Assembly: GCA_036936605.1 (NCBI GenBank)
Contig: JAUPFV010000001.1
Location: 171,200,386-171,264,385 of the forward strand
Source: Limnanthes douglasii subsp. nivea
Taxonomy: Eukaryota > Streptophyta > Magnoliopsida > Brassicales > Limnanthaceae
DNA length: 64,000 nucleotides
Direction: 5' to 3'
The notes under the pieces are model-generated. The model saw only the letters and a program-made list of their open reading frames with translations, did not search any database and was not told where the DNA came from. Every line of letters starts with the position of its first letter. The stretch's first letter is position 1. The position numbers and the translations under genes are program-made. Shown one piece after another: positions 10,476 through 23,060 of this stretch.

Positions 10476-11379
10476 CTGTTTTCAAACACATATATCAACA
10501 TGTTATATATAACATAGCAGCAAGAGGAAATGGTTGGAAACATATAGCAATATCAAGTACCTAAACTATAAGGGTATATGGAGCCATGGTTTATTTATCA
10601 ACACATATAGCAACCTGAGAAAACTAAGATAGCATGGTGTATGCAGTCAGGTTTAATGTACAAACAAATCTAACATATCAGGGTGTATGTAGTAATCTAG
10701 CAACCTGTAGCATACAATTGCAGGCGTAAAATCGCAAGGATCAACCATATAAATATCAGGGTTTAAACAGAGGTGGGGGAATGAAAATTCTCACCGGAAT
10801 GTGATCGGAGCCGGTTTGGATACTTTGGATTGAGCAGAAGCAGATGGAAATAAGCTTCCTAGAATTAACGCACGTTATATTAGAGTCTATAATCGATTTC
10901 GAAAAGGGAAAACGATTTCGAAACTGAAAAATCGACTCTGTTACTCACCTGTAAAATGTAACGACAGGCTACGATTTCGAAACTATCAACCGGAGCTATG
11001 AGGCTGTGTACGGTGGTCTAGGAGGCTGAGACACGGTGCAAGATCGGAGCTAGGAGGATATAACGGTGCAAAACAGTACCCAGGAGGCTGACGACGTTAA
11101 AATTGTTATCTGAAAGTCGTCGGTGATCGGAACACTCCGATAAGGCTCCTAGATGGATCGCCGGTGATAACGTAAGGTAAATGGTGGTTCAAGTGTGTCG
11201 CCGGAGGTGGTGTGATCAGCCGTAGTTTTTTGAAATGAAGAAACGTTCTTGAAAAATGGGTTGTTTGAAAGGTTAGGAGAGAGGAGAGAGAAAGGAGGCT
11301 AATAAATTCAAAATTCAAAATTCAAAAGTGATTAAGAAGATGCTGGAGCTAAAAGGGGTCCTTTTTTTCACAAATCAAC
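10476..11379. other. Right subterminal region of the MULE, 5' of the transposase gene
   Basis: No gene is supported. The first part still holds diverged TATCAGGGTATATGG and TAGCAACCTG motifs. 10900-11130 holds repeated GATTTCGAAA and GGAGCTAGGAGG/AGGAGGCTGA motifs. This region must contain the transposase promoter; no clear TATA box was picked out. Confidence 0.5.
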
Positions 11380-11536
11380 CTTATATACTAGGTTGAGGGT
11401 AATCTTAGTATTAAAAAAAGAAAAGGTATTAGAAGTGGATATGTTTAATGAGATGGGTATTTAGTAAGCATTAACCCATTAAAAGGCACTAGGTTGTAAT
11501 AGGTTTGGCTAAAGGGTACTTAGTGTGTCATTTCCC
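11380..11536. repeat. Right terminal inverted repeat of the large MULE
   Basis: Read inward on the minus strand it starts GGGAAATGACACACTAAGTA and further in contains CTTACTAAATACCCATCTCA. The same ordered blocks occur at the right end of the element at 53732-55693, which shows a shared family. A 9-bp target duplication would begin TTAGTTTAT at 11537, but its partner is outside the window. Confidence 0.75.
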
Positions 11537-12390
11537 TTAGTTTATTCAATAGATATTCATAAAATAATTTTTAAAATAATTTTTATATGTTAGAATGATT
11601 GAGAAACAAATGCTGCACCTCATTCAATTATGATTTGATTCACGGGATTGATTTTTTTGAATATTTTATTATAAGAATTTATTGAGTAAAATTACAATTA
11701 TTTGATCACATATATAGGTATATCATGAATAATAAGGAAAAATTAAGACTTTTAATTAAGATAGTAATTTTGTGCGTATAAAAAATAGTTGGAATCTTAT
11801 AATTGAGCGACGTAATATACCGAAACAAATCATTTGAAGATATAGTTTCAAAAGCAACTAGTTTGAACTTTAGATAGTCCACGATTTTTATTATTTGTCT
11901 GTGGCCGAAGTTATTTCACTTGCAGGATTGATATACATATCACTGAATAGTTAATTGGTATACGACATTTTCAAACAAAAATTATCCGTTTCGAAAACGA
12001 ATAAGCTTTAATGACAAAAATCTAATTTCCATCATTGTTAACAAATTATCTTTATATAATCTTCCATCACATTTCTTGATCCAACATCTTGTTTCATCAC
12101 TTGCTATAAAAGTATTTAAGTTTATCCTCCCTTGTTATTCTCTAATTTAATTTTAAGCTATAGATTATAGTATATCGTAACTATAATAATACAACACAAG
12201 ATTATTGTGATACAACAACACTCATAAGCAATTTCCCAAGTCATACTATATATACTATATAGCCTATAGACTTCTTGGGTTCAATATCTATATTCATAAT
12301 CTACAACACCTTTAACTCCAAAGCGGAAAATTTAGATCAAGTCTTTTGAAAAGATAATTTGAGAAAACAGGTAACATTTTTTGTCTCACA
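11537..12390. other. AT-rich spacer between the MULE and the AAA-ATPase gene
   Basis: No coding or RNA gene is recognised. It should contain the 3' untranslated region and polyadenylation site of the minus-strand ATPase gene near its right edge. Confidence 0.6.
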
Positions 12391-15300
12391 TCACATAAAA
12401 TACGATAACTGCTCCTTCTTCCTTGAACCTCCTTCACCGTACAAATCATTCCACTGCTTCAGCTCGCCCATTATTGATCCTTCCGCCGCAAAACTCGCAG
12501 CAACCTGAAACCCATGTATAACCCAAACAATATTATTATTATTATTGGAACATATAAAGAATGTTCGTTTCTAATGTCTATATAAATCATGTCTTATGTC
12601 AAATATATGATATACTTCCGTTCTTTAACATCGCATGACAAAAGAATATCCACTCCTCTTACCTGACTCTTTGCCTCCCTAAAATCTGCCAAGTTTAATG
12701 GCCTAAGAGAGATCACTCTTTCTCCTTCTTTCTTAAGCTCTTCTGAACTCTTCTCCTCGGCAGCTTTCTTCTTTTTCTCCTGTAATTATTATCAGGCTAT
12801 AAATCTGAACTTTCAGTCAAGAAAAAGTGACGAAAAAATGTACTGACCAAGTCTTTCAGTCTCTCTTGCTGGATTAGCTCTCTAACAGGACGATAAGCTG
12901 CTGTCGTGCAGAAATTCTGTTTCACCAAGAAATAAGTATAAGAGTATATTTTATCCAGACCAGTTCGGAGTACGAGATGTTCCCTTTGGGACCGTATAGC
13001 ATCTAAGAATATTCCAAAACACAGTAGTTAAAGTAAAACCTTAAGGTCGCTTCCTGAGTATCCTTCTGTCAGCACCGCAAGCTCTTTAAAATCTAGTCCT
13101 TCAGCAACTTTTTCCTTCGCCAATAAAGTTTTCAATATGTTTTCCCTGTTCTCTACAGATGGAAGTCCCACCATGATCCTTCGCTCAAAACGTCTGATAA
13201 TAGCTTCGTCAAGATCAAAAGGTCGATTAGTAGCTGCAAGAACAAGAATACGCTCCCCGGACTTGGTTGTAAGACCATCCCAATGAGTCATGAACTCATT
13301 CTTTATTTTCCTCATAGCTTCATGCTCGCCAACTCTAGTCCGCTGCCCAAGCATACTATCAACCTCGTCAACAAAAATAATAGTAGGAGAAACTTTAGCC
13401 GCAAGAGTAAACAAAGCTCGGACGTTCTTCTCATCTTCACCAAACCACTTTGAAGTAATAGTGGACATGGATACATTAATGAAGCTCGCTCCTGCTTCCC
13501 TAGCAATAGCCTTTGCCATCATTGTTTTTCCAGTACCTGGAGGACCAAAAAGTAAGATTCCACGACAAGGCTTTAACAGTCCTCCTTTGAATAAATCCGG
13601 CCTGTTTAAAGGAAGCATGACTAATTCCTGCAGATTTTCTTTTATCTCGTCCAAAGCACCGATATCAGCAAATGTTACATCGATCTCATTTGCTGGTATA
13701 ACCTCAGGCCTTATACGCTTTTCAAACTCATTGTCTGGAACTTCCTGGTAAAAAGACAAGAAATAAGACTATCAGTCCTAATTGCAAGATATTATGATAT
13801 CTATAATATATATGTAGGGTTTAAGAGATTAATAAAACTAACGGGAGCTTTAGCTGGTGCTGGATTTTCATTATCTGTCTTTGGGGCTGCAGCTGCTTCA
13901 CTTGCAGGCTTGGCGCTCTCAGCTTTTACTTCTGGGTTAACACTGGCTGTTGTTGCTTCAGGCTGCATGGTCAATAAGACTCAGATAGTTCATGCTAGGG
14001 TTATGTAGTGCCAAGATTATAAACCAAAAAACTAACTCAAAATAAGTAGATACATAATTTCTAAAGAAAGTCACCAGTTGTTTGTTCCAAGCTTATACAT
14101 CAAAATACTAGTTACAATTGCGTTCCTATGAAATTCGCCGAATAATTGTAGCCTAATAAAACGACATTGTAGAAAAAAAGTCCAACTTCTTTTTTTGATA
14201 AAATGTGACAAGTGAAAAAACAAGTTTATTTAAGATTAAAAACTGGACCAACTAAATACTCTTTTCGTTTATAAATCGATAAACCAATCAACCTGGTGCC
14301 ACCAGATAACTCGGTGTAAAATGCAAAAGTTCAAATACCTTCGGGTTCTCAAGTTGCGCCTCCATCTTCTCTGCATCTCTGCCAGTAAATTTACTTCCCT
14401 GGAAAATACTTAATCCGTGCGACAAACTGTTCCACCACTTAAGAAATTAGAACAACAATTTTGGTTCCCTTAACATATAGGGAAAAAATGAACCGAAATC
14501 CTTACCTTTTGGATGATATAACAAGTTTTCCATTGCGATATTCAGGATTATTAGTATTCATCAAATAATAAGAAATAGCGGAAACAACAATCTCTTCGAT
14601 GTAGTGACTAAGAGCCAATGTATCTTCAACGCAGATAGAGTCGAGATCATCGCAATCAACGTCGTTTGAAGAAAGTACTTCCAAGATGTGATTTCTATTA
14701 TCCTGAGCTTGTATCATCCTCATGTCCTTCTCTAATTGAGATTTCCAGCTTACAAGATGGTTTTCATCCTGCGGAGGTTTGATCTCGATGTTGTAAGGAA
14801 AAAGGTCGCTTAGGCGATCATCGATATCGGTATTGTCGTTATTAAGATCAACGATCCGTGAACCGAGGATCAGAACGGATCCAGAGAGTTTGGTAAGCAT
14901 CTTCTGGAACAAGTTGTATGTCCTCTGTGATCTAAATATCAGTTCCTCGATGTCTCGAAGGTATAGCACGATAGGAGTGGTTTTCGAGACATAGGTCAAC
15001 ACCTGAAATTTTGACAACACAAATTATTACGGTCTTGTTTCCAAGATGATTGATTATTAAATACAACCTAGGTCACAAATGAGGTTGCGCGACGGATTCT
15101 ATATCCAATTTTGACTTCAAAATGTCTGTAAATTCCAAAATAGGTGTATTTTAATTTATTTTTTCACGATATATCTACTTAATAGTAGATGTTACCTCGA
15201 TCGCCCCACAGCATTTGTGACCTAAGTCTCGCCCAATATGTTAAAATTCATGTTTCAAATAATAAAAAAGAACCTTATAAAGAGACTGTATAAGAAGCCT

Positions 15301-17095
15301 CTCGTCGAAAGACCAACTACTTGTTCGTTTCAGCGGAGCTGGTAACAAAGACAAAGAACAAGCAAGACATAAGATCAAAATAATAATTAAAAAAATGATG
15401 ATTGAAGAACAAAATTACCTTGATTCTGTGTAGACTGAGGCTGAGAAAGAAGGTTGCTGATATTGGCTGCAGATGAGTTCCTACGTAACTTGCCAGAAAT
15501 AGAACTGTCCATTCCACTGCAATAAAAAACATAAGTTCCAAAACAAAAGAAACAAGACATTTCAAAATTGATAAATAATATAATGGAATACCTTGACGCA
15601 ATGTCCACACCACTGCTTTGCCTCCTTATGTTACCTACAACATTCGTAGAAAAGTAAATCTCAATACATGAAAATATAAACTGAAAAACATTATTCGAGA
15701 TCAAACGGTGTACCTTTGGGCTCATCTTTCTGCGACGTAAGTGAAAAGGACCCGAAAAGGCCCGACAGTTTTTCCAGTGTAGACTCCGAAGGAGACCTCT
15801 TCAAAGACTACACATACAAAATGAAATTGGAAACTAAAAAGAAACATAAAAGATGATTGATAAGATATGTTACTTACGTATTCTTTGCTGCGACTGCCGT
15901 ATTTGCTTTGAATCTGTGGATTCGCAAACGATAATCAGAATTCGAAGATTTGCAAACGAAAAGATTCGAAAATATTTAGATGTAAGAACTGACCTTTAAA
16001 GAAAAGTCGGTTACGTCTAACAGGAGCAACTTGGCTTCAAAGTAGTGAGCTAGAGCCTTAGCCAGCATTTGTTGGTAAAGTTCTATACGTAATCAGATGG
16101 TAAGCAAGTGTTAAAAGACGTGCTACACTTTGTGGTAGCTAAAACAAACAAAAAATAAAACCTAAGGCACCTGCAGGTCCTGAGAGCAAAATAGCTCTAC
16201 TTGCTGGAGAAAGATTCCTGGTGTGTTTCGAAACATCCAAATGCTTCAAGTGCACGTAAGCAGCACTCGTAAGCAGAACACGAGTCTGCTCGCTGTTCTC
16301 AATAACCAATACCAAAAGTATATACTTAGTTTCAAAAAATTAACTCATTATATTTATTTGGAGTTCTCAAGTTAATATCAATTCTACATAATTCATGGGT
16401 GATGAATGCAACTCAAAATACACTTAGCAAAAGGGCTATACTAACATTATCAACGTTATAGTTATATATATTCTGGAACGTTCTCGCTACAGCACTGTAC
16501 AAAAGACACATATAGATATAGTTATAGTGATACTATCAAGACATAAAAGATTTTCAAAGAACGTTGCACAGATTTCATACTAGTTTTGCTTTGTTGACAA
16601 TTGAATAATGTTTTTGCCGATGGATTTTGGTTTATTTTTTTTAAAAAAACATAAAACTAATCTTATCAACCAAATTAAACAAATGAAACTCAGGAAAGTG
16701 AAAAGTCACTTATTGTCGGACAAAACCATTCCTGTTATGAAGATGAACATGAACATGAACATGAACAGATAAATATCGAACATAACATGAAAGAAGACAA
16801 CAAGGGTATTTTGGTTTCAATTAGAACAGAGTAAGCATAGATTTTGGTAAGAAATTGAGGAATAAAAATCGGACCTGAGATAGTAAGGGAATTCATCAAA
16901 AGTAACTTTGGTTTCTCTACCATCAATGACTAGACGGATCATTTCCTGCTCCATTTTCTCCGCAGTTATACCATTGGGCGGTTGTGAATTACCGGATGCC
17001 CATTTGCCGACGGATTGCCCGGAAGCCAGTCCCAAACCGACGCCGACTCCGACTCCAACACCTAACGCCGACATAAATAGATTCTTTTGCTCCAT
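12391..17095 (-). CDS. Plant AAA-ATPase of the DAA1 / At4g28000 (katanin-spastin-MSP1-like) group, 15 exons
   Basis: Exons on the minus strand: 17095-16875, 16292-16171, 16082-15994, 15913-15878, 15807-15714, about 15634-15593, 15516-15419, 15338-15274, 15002-14506, about 14393-14339, 13962-13843, 13744-13040, 12916-12848, 12779-12663, 12504-12391. The frame closes at 814 residues, close to the roughly 825 usual for the group. The N-terminus has a glycine/valine-rich hydrophobic stretch ([19 protein letters not shown]), possibly a membrane or organelle anchor. A conserved plant-specific N-domain follows ([20 protein letters not shown]), then a Ser-rich linker (LRRNSSAAN). The C-terminal AAA module shows Walker A GPPGTGKT, Walker B IIFVDEVD, sensor-1 LAATNRP and arginine finger RRFERR, and a tail of the group type ([20 protein letters not shown]). 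It should hydrolyse ATP to remodel or extract protein substrates; the substrate is unknown. No lesion is seen. Confidence 0.93.
16740..16768 (+). repeat. Hexanucleotide microsatellite (ATGAAC)n in intron 1 of the ATPase gene
   Basis: Four consecutive ATGAAC units followed by an AGAT end, inside the 582-bp first intron. Confidence 0.85.
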
Positions 17096-18029
17096 CTTTC
17101 TATTCTATCCGATAAACAAAACAGAGATTACAACTTTTATTATTCTTTGTCCTTTTGTTTTCCTAAGAAAACAAAAACTGAATTTGAATCTGAATCTGGG
17201 TAAGATGAATCTCAATAGCTTCTCTGCTTTGGGCTAATGGAAAACCAAAAAAACAAAAACAGAGACTGTTTGTTTTTATTTTTTCTTCTGGGGAACCAAA
17301 CGGAAACGAGTTTGTCACTCAAGAATCAAAGTTTTGGGGAAATACTCAGACAACACCAAATAATAAAAAATAATCCGGTTTATACGGTTATGATAAACCG
17401 CTCCTCTCTCTATTTTCTCTGTTTCTACAATAAAGACTGTCTTTTTTTTGTGTGTGTTAAATTTTCTTTTGTTTTAAGAAAGTTTGCGAGAGACGCGGAT
17501 CTATTGAAACAGCGGAGAAATTGGTTTATGGCTAAGATGTGGCGGCGGATGAGAGGTGGTGGTGGAGATGGAAATTTGGTTTCCGACTTTGTAGATAAAC
17601 TTTCTATTTGTTTAAGTTCAAAAAATGGGGAGAGACATGCAATTTGGGTTACGTGTCAATATTATGACGGTTTGGCAGTTCTTTAAATAGAAACCCACGT
17701 GAAAATGAGGTCATGAAAACTATAGTTTTATTTACTGGGAGGTCGAGTTTCATACCGCGTATAAAATTTTCATCAGGTCGGGGGCTCGAATCCACGTAAA
17801 TGATCGAGGTCTCTCGTCATATTTCGATGATTTATTTTTAAAACTAAATTTAAATTTTTAATTAAACATTAAAATACATTGTGAAAGTGAAAGCTTTTAT
17901 TTTAACATTTATTTTTTATCTTTAATTTTTTTGACCAATTATAAGAAATTGAGATCTTTTTTAAACCACCGATAAATTATGATCTATGTCAATCATAAAA
18001 CAACAAAATTATCAAAAAAAAAAAAACTA
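17096..18029. other. Upstream region of the ATPase gene and spacer
   Basis: Contains the promoter and 5' leader of the minus-strand ATPase; no core promoter element is clear enough to mark. Open frames here have no recognisable protein character. About 17740-17800 holds a stretch ending GGCTCGAATCC, like the B box of tRNA-derived repeats, with no matching A box or cloverleaf. Confidence 0.5.
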
Positions 18030-21000
18030 CAGCTGATGAGAATTCTAAAAACCGTCTTCCTATTCTGATAATCAATCCTGTTTTTGAACAAGTTTTTACT
18101 ACAAAACTTTCATCGTCAATCATGAATCAATCTCAACAAATAAGTTTAACTCAAACAAAATTTTATGTTGATACTACTAGGTTAATGCAAAAGAAGTAAT
18201 ACATGAAACTGTTCAAAATTCAAGACAAAAGTGACTTCAAATCTCTATAGTTCTTGGAACAAGATAAAGAAAAAACGTTGTAAAATGCAAAGCAAACGTT
18301 AATAGGAAAGTTTTTTAATAGATGATCTATAATGCAAGTGATTCAAAAATTCTTCAATACATTTGGATTTAAAGGAAAGGTAAGTTTTGCCTTATCGATC
18401 TATTGGAACATGTCAAAAAATTATAGAGAAGAAATGTATGGACCATCGGTCAACATACAATCCGAATATTGAAATGAACCTCGTCATTTCTTCCCAAGAT
18501 TAAATCACTAATAACTCCGGTATGGGTTACTCTTCCGAACATACCTGATTTTACGTACAACGAATATACAATAAAGTATATAGTTAAAGAAATTGGATTG
18601 AGATAGACATATCAAAGGTTCTTCAATTTAAAATTTGGATACGTTTTGGAGAGCTGAAGGGTTTTGTCAAGAGATAAGACATGATGCAATGCCTAACTAC
18701 TACACAATTGTTTTAATATGGGCCATAAGCAAACAAAATGCAGGAAAAACTTACCACGAAAAGAAAGCCATGATATCCATGAAAAGAGAACCAACTAGCT
18801 CAATAGCTTAATGGATTCCTAAGGTAAAATCAATATTTTTCATAGAGGATAACCAAGTCATATTGGAAAAAAAGAAAAAAAAAAGCTGCATTGATTAGCA
18901 AATATAAAAGAAATATAGTTCAGGTTACAAGTAATCATGCTTCAGATAATAGTTCTGAAAATAAACAGTATTATCAAATTGTTCAACCAATTACCCATCA
19001 ATGATAAGCATAAATAAAAGGTGAACAAAAACATAATTGAACATGGCAATAACAAAGTTGATATTAAAGATGAAGATATCATTGAAGCTCTTCAAATTAT
19101 TGAAATTTGAGCTTTTTTTACAGCTAACAATGATCTAAAAACCTCAAACACACATTCCAATTCACCAAAGCAAAGATTTGCAGGTAGCCTACCTTCATTT
19201 TTTTGGTCTAGAAACATAGAGGATAAGAAATCATATAAGAAGATTTTGAATAAGAAAATAAAAAAACCAAAGTTGAAACCCCCTAAAAGATTGATTACCA
19301 GGAAAGCATTCCACTTCAAAGGGTCTGCCAGGCCTACATCTAGCTATACTAAATGACTATTTAAATTCTAAGTTGGAATATAAGAGGGACTAGAAATAAA
19401 GGATAAAAAAGAAGAATCAAGTTATAATTAAGAATGAAAAGATTGATTTTTAGCAATACAAGAGCCTATAATTATTACAAATAATGTTAACAAGATGATT
19501 AAATTACTTGGATTTCATGTTGGTATAAATAACATATCAAACAAAATTTGACTTTTATGGAAATATAAAATTCTTAGTTGACATCATTGAAAACAAAGAT
19601 CAAATTATTCATCTCAAATTAAAACATAATTCATTGGATAAGGATTTCTATGTATCTGTGGTTTATGCTAAATGTAAAAAGAAGCAAATAAGAGAACTTT
19701 GGGACAACTTAAGACAGGTGTTTGATATCTCTAGGGAGTGTATAGTCATGGATGATTTCAACGCAATCACCAACTAACAAGAAAAATTATCATGCTCAAT
19801 TCTTTGTGTAAGAAACATTGATGATTTTGACAATGCCATCAATGATTATCAACTTAAGGATCCGGTTACTATGGTTCAAAATATACATGGACAAACAATC
19901 ACAAATAGAAGTGATTAGATAGAGTGTTATACAACATTGAATGGATAAACTATTTTAAAAATATTTTTATGAATCAATTGCCTGGACATGTTCTGATCAT
20001 ACCCCCTTATGCATTAAAATATCTGATTCTCTCAATAAAATTAAAACATCCTTTAAATTCAAGAATATGTGGACATTCCATCCTGATTTTTTAAACATGA
20101 TGGAACAAAGTTACAAAAAATATCACTTTGGCTCCCCGATCAATTTTTATTGGAGAAAGCTTACAAAATTAAAGATTAAACTCATACATTAAATAAAAAG
20201 ATCTTTAGCAATGTGTTTAATATCATTACCCAATCAGATGAGAAGATAATGCTTTTGGAAAACTGCTTTGAAGAAATTAATAGTATTGAAGATAAAATCG
20301 AGTTATCTAAAGCACATGCCAACTATCTTCATCTATTAGCTAGATAATACGCATATTGGGAACATAAATCTTATACTAATTGGATAAGAGAATGAGATAA
20401 GAACACATCAGGTTTTCAAAACTTTATAAAGAAGAAATAGAACAAGAACATAATACACGGAATATATGAAGGGAATACATGGATTGAAAACCAGCAGGAT
20501 TTGGTAAATATACAAAGTATAATTCAAGTCATTATTATCTGAGAAATCAAATCCTAAAGAGCTAGAGGATCTTAAAAATATTATACTTAAAGTTTTTACC
20601 GAGCTAGAAAATAAGAAGCTAATGTCAATTCCGACAACAGAGAAGATACTGAATTATGTCAAATCTTTGATTTCTAATAGTGCAACATGAGTTGATAGAT
20701 TTACCTAAAAGTGTTTCCAGTATTGTTGGACTACTATTTCAAAAGACATTTGTGGTATAATTGGGGAATTCTTTAATGGCTAGAATGTTCCTCATGGAAT
20801 CTATGCTACAACAATATGTTTAATTCCTTATAAGGAATCATCTCAGACTTAGAACGACTTCAGACTAATAAGTCTATAAAATGTATTCAACAGAATTATA
20901 TCCAAAATATTAAATGAAAGACTATATGATATTTTACCCAAGATCATATTAGAAGAACATAGTGGATTTGTTAAAGGAAGGGATATTCATGACAATATTC

Positions 21001-23060
21001 TACTAACTCAAGAGCTTGTCTATGATTTAAACCAAAATATAGAGATGATAACTTGATATTTAAAATTGACATGGAAAAAGCATTCGATAGAATCCTATTT
21101 ACATTTATACTCAGAATATTATAAACCTTTAGATTTGAAAGAAAGTTTATATAAGGAATTAAGACTTCTATTAAAGTTATTTGGTTTTCAGTTATTATTA
21201 ATGGTGAGCTTAAAGATTATTTCAAATCATCCAAGAGAGTTAGAGAGGGGGATCCCATTTCCCCCAGTCTGTTTATCATAGCGGAGGAATATCTAATAAG
21301 AGTTATTAAAAAGATATTTGAAGAAAACAAAAGTTGGAGATTCAAAGCTAGAAGTTTTGTATTGGTACCTTTGTTGGCTTTTGCTGACGATTTTGTTATC
21401 TTTGCAAATGGTTCATCCTCAAGTATTAACAACATCAACAAGTTTCTTCTACACTATCAAGAAATATATGGTCAAGTTATTAACAAGGAAAAATAATTTT
21501 TATAACATCTACAATAATGAGTGAGACAAAAATCAACGCAATTGAAGAACAAACTGGTTTCAAGCATAAAGAACTTTCTATAAAATATATAGGCATTGTT
21601 ATCCATACAAGACATAAAGATTCCCATTTTGAAAAGATTGTAAATAAAATCAGATCAAAGATTCAAGAATGCGGAAAAGATTTACTGGGATATATGCGGA
21701 GGTGAAGTCGAGTTTTGGTTAGAGAAATGGTGTGGCACTCAGTCATTTATTATTCAAAACAACGATGATAGTGATAATTGGTATGTCAAGAAAATATCAA
21801 CAACTATTGGAATCAAAATAAATGGAATTTAGACAAATTAAAAGCTTTCGCTCTATCACATGACATTGAAATAATAGAGATTCTTTCAATCAAGATGCAG
21901 AAGAAAATAAAGCATTTGGACTATATCTACAATAGAGGATTACAACACCAAAGATATTTGGAACAAAATAAGAGAAAATAATCTAAATTTAAGATTTTCA
22001 AGAGGATTTGGAATAACATTACTCCAAAGAAATATTATTTTCTTCTTTTGAGATTTTATATAATTGGATAGTCGTAGACACTATTTTACAAAACTAGAAA
22101 ATTCAGTTTAGCTTCCAAATGTCACTTTTGTAAAGATATTGAGTCTATTAACCATTTATTTGTATAATTTAATAATTCATGTGAATTATATCACTATTTT
22201 AGTGATCCATTCAATTTGATTGTAGGCAGACATATAACATTAAAAAATATTATTAATACCTGGTATCAGTCTACTAACAAGGAAGTACAAATTCGTACTA
22301 TACCGTTTCTTATTATATGTTGGGTGATTTGGTTCTCAAGAAACAAAATAAACCATCAAGAAAAGAGAATCAATATTAAAGCTATCATAGATCATATCAA
22401 GAATAATATCCTAACGCTAGATTGTGCTAACTTAAGAGAATTCACCAGAACAAAGATTTAAATGTATTTTAATGAACTAGGTTGTTTTAAATGTATTTTA
22501 ATGAACTAGGTTGTTTCAATCACCTAAATAATCATGGAAATAAGATAGCCATAAAATGGAAACATTTCTGTGGAAATATAATAAAGTTGAACATTGATGG
22601 TTCATGTTCATTTGTAGGAGAAGCATCTGTTGGTGGTCTTTTAAGGAGCAATAATGGTGATATTCTTGTAACATATAGTAGAAATTATGGTAAACATATT
22701 CCTATGATAGCTGATTGTAAGGGCACTTCATGATGATCTCATTATTCGTAATAAAATGAAAATCTACAACCTAGATATAAAGACAAACTCATTTATCTTA
22801 ATTGCAATACTGATAAAAAGAAAATCTCCCTCATTTTTGCTCTTATTTTAGATTGTTGCAATAAACTAATTTCTTCAAGAATGTATTTAGTTTATATTTA
22901 CAGGAAAAAAAATATGACACCTAAATGGTTGGCGAAATGGACTCACAGATGAATAACGAAACAAGACTATAACTCTAGTCAAGTTCCAGATCAATCAAGA
23001 GAAATAACATTGTTGGAAAGCTTAGAAGTGGGCTACATTCATCTTGAAGATTAACAAATA
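18030..23060 (+). mobile_element. Decayed LINE (non-LTR retrotransposon), copy 1
   Basis: Many stops and frame changes, but the parts appear in LINE order. Around 18700-18770 a zinc-knuckle-like ORF1 end is readable (NMGHKQTKC). Around 19655-19780 the endonuclease is readable (VVYAKCKKKQ, then MDDFNAIT for the usual GDFNAI). At 20870-21500 reverse transcriptase motifs appear: NRIISKILNERL, GFVKGRDIHDNILLTQEL, FKIDMEKAFDRI, GDPISPSLF, and FADDF at 21380-21394, the intact catalytic Asp pair. Around 22590-22730 an RNase H start (KLNIDGS) is visible. The C-terminal LESLEVGYIHLED at 23016-23054 matches the end of the LINE at 45820-51170 (LESLNLGYITIED), so the two belong to one family. Ends and target duplication were not found. 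Confidence 0.82.
22461..22518 (+). repeat. 29-bp tandem duplication inside LINE copy 1
   Basis: AATGTATTTTAATGAACTAG followed by GTTGTTT occurs twice with a 29-bp period, directly after a stop codon in the RNase H-proximal frame. Confidence 0.9.

Larger units (their letters stand above)
1..11536. mobile_element. Large Mutator-like element (MULE) with Ulp1-type protease gene, acidic ORF and transposase; left end outside window
   Basis: A single element is inferred from its contents: a MULE transposase on the minus strand (7672-10035), a gene ending in a Ulp1/C48 cysteine protease domain on the plus strand (171-4891), and an acidic ORF between them (6294-6701). MULEs that carry a Ulp1-like gene are known in plants (Kaonashi/KI-MULE, CUMULE). 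The right terminus is placed at 11536 because the reverse complement reading inward begins GGGAAATGACACACTAAGTA and closely matches the end of a second, smaller element at 55693. The first 30 bases of the window resemble 10671-10700 (a TATCAGGGTGT...TAGTAAT motif), as expected if the window opens inside the left subterminal region. The left inverted repeat and target duplication cannot be seen, so the full length is unknown. The element ends 855 bp beyond the stop of the AAA-ATPase gene. Confidence 0.85.

Noticed and set aside
11106..11318. 70-codon minus-strand open frame near the MULE end
   Set aside because: Ser/Leu/Phe-rich low complexity in the subterminal region, no homology, no promoter.
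13290..13751. 153-codon plus-strand open frame
   Set aside because: It is the antisense shadow of exon 12 of the AAA-ATPase, whose Walker motifs are on the minus strand.
17237..17686. 149-codon open frame upstream of the ATPase gene
   Set aside because: Composition is random (Phe/Leu/Lys-rich), there is no start context or homology, and it lies in the promoter region of the minus-strand gene.
17740..17800. SINE near the ATPase promoter
   Set aside because: Only a B-box-like GGCTCGAATCC is visible; no A box at the right distance and no second copy in the window.
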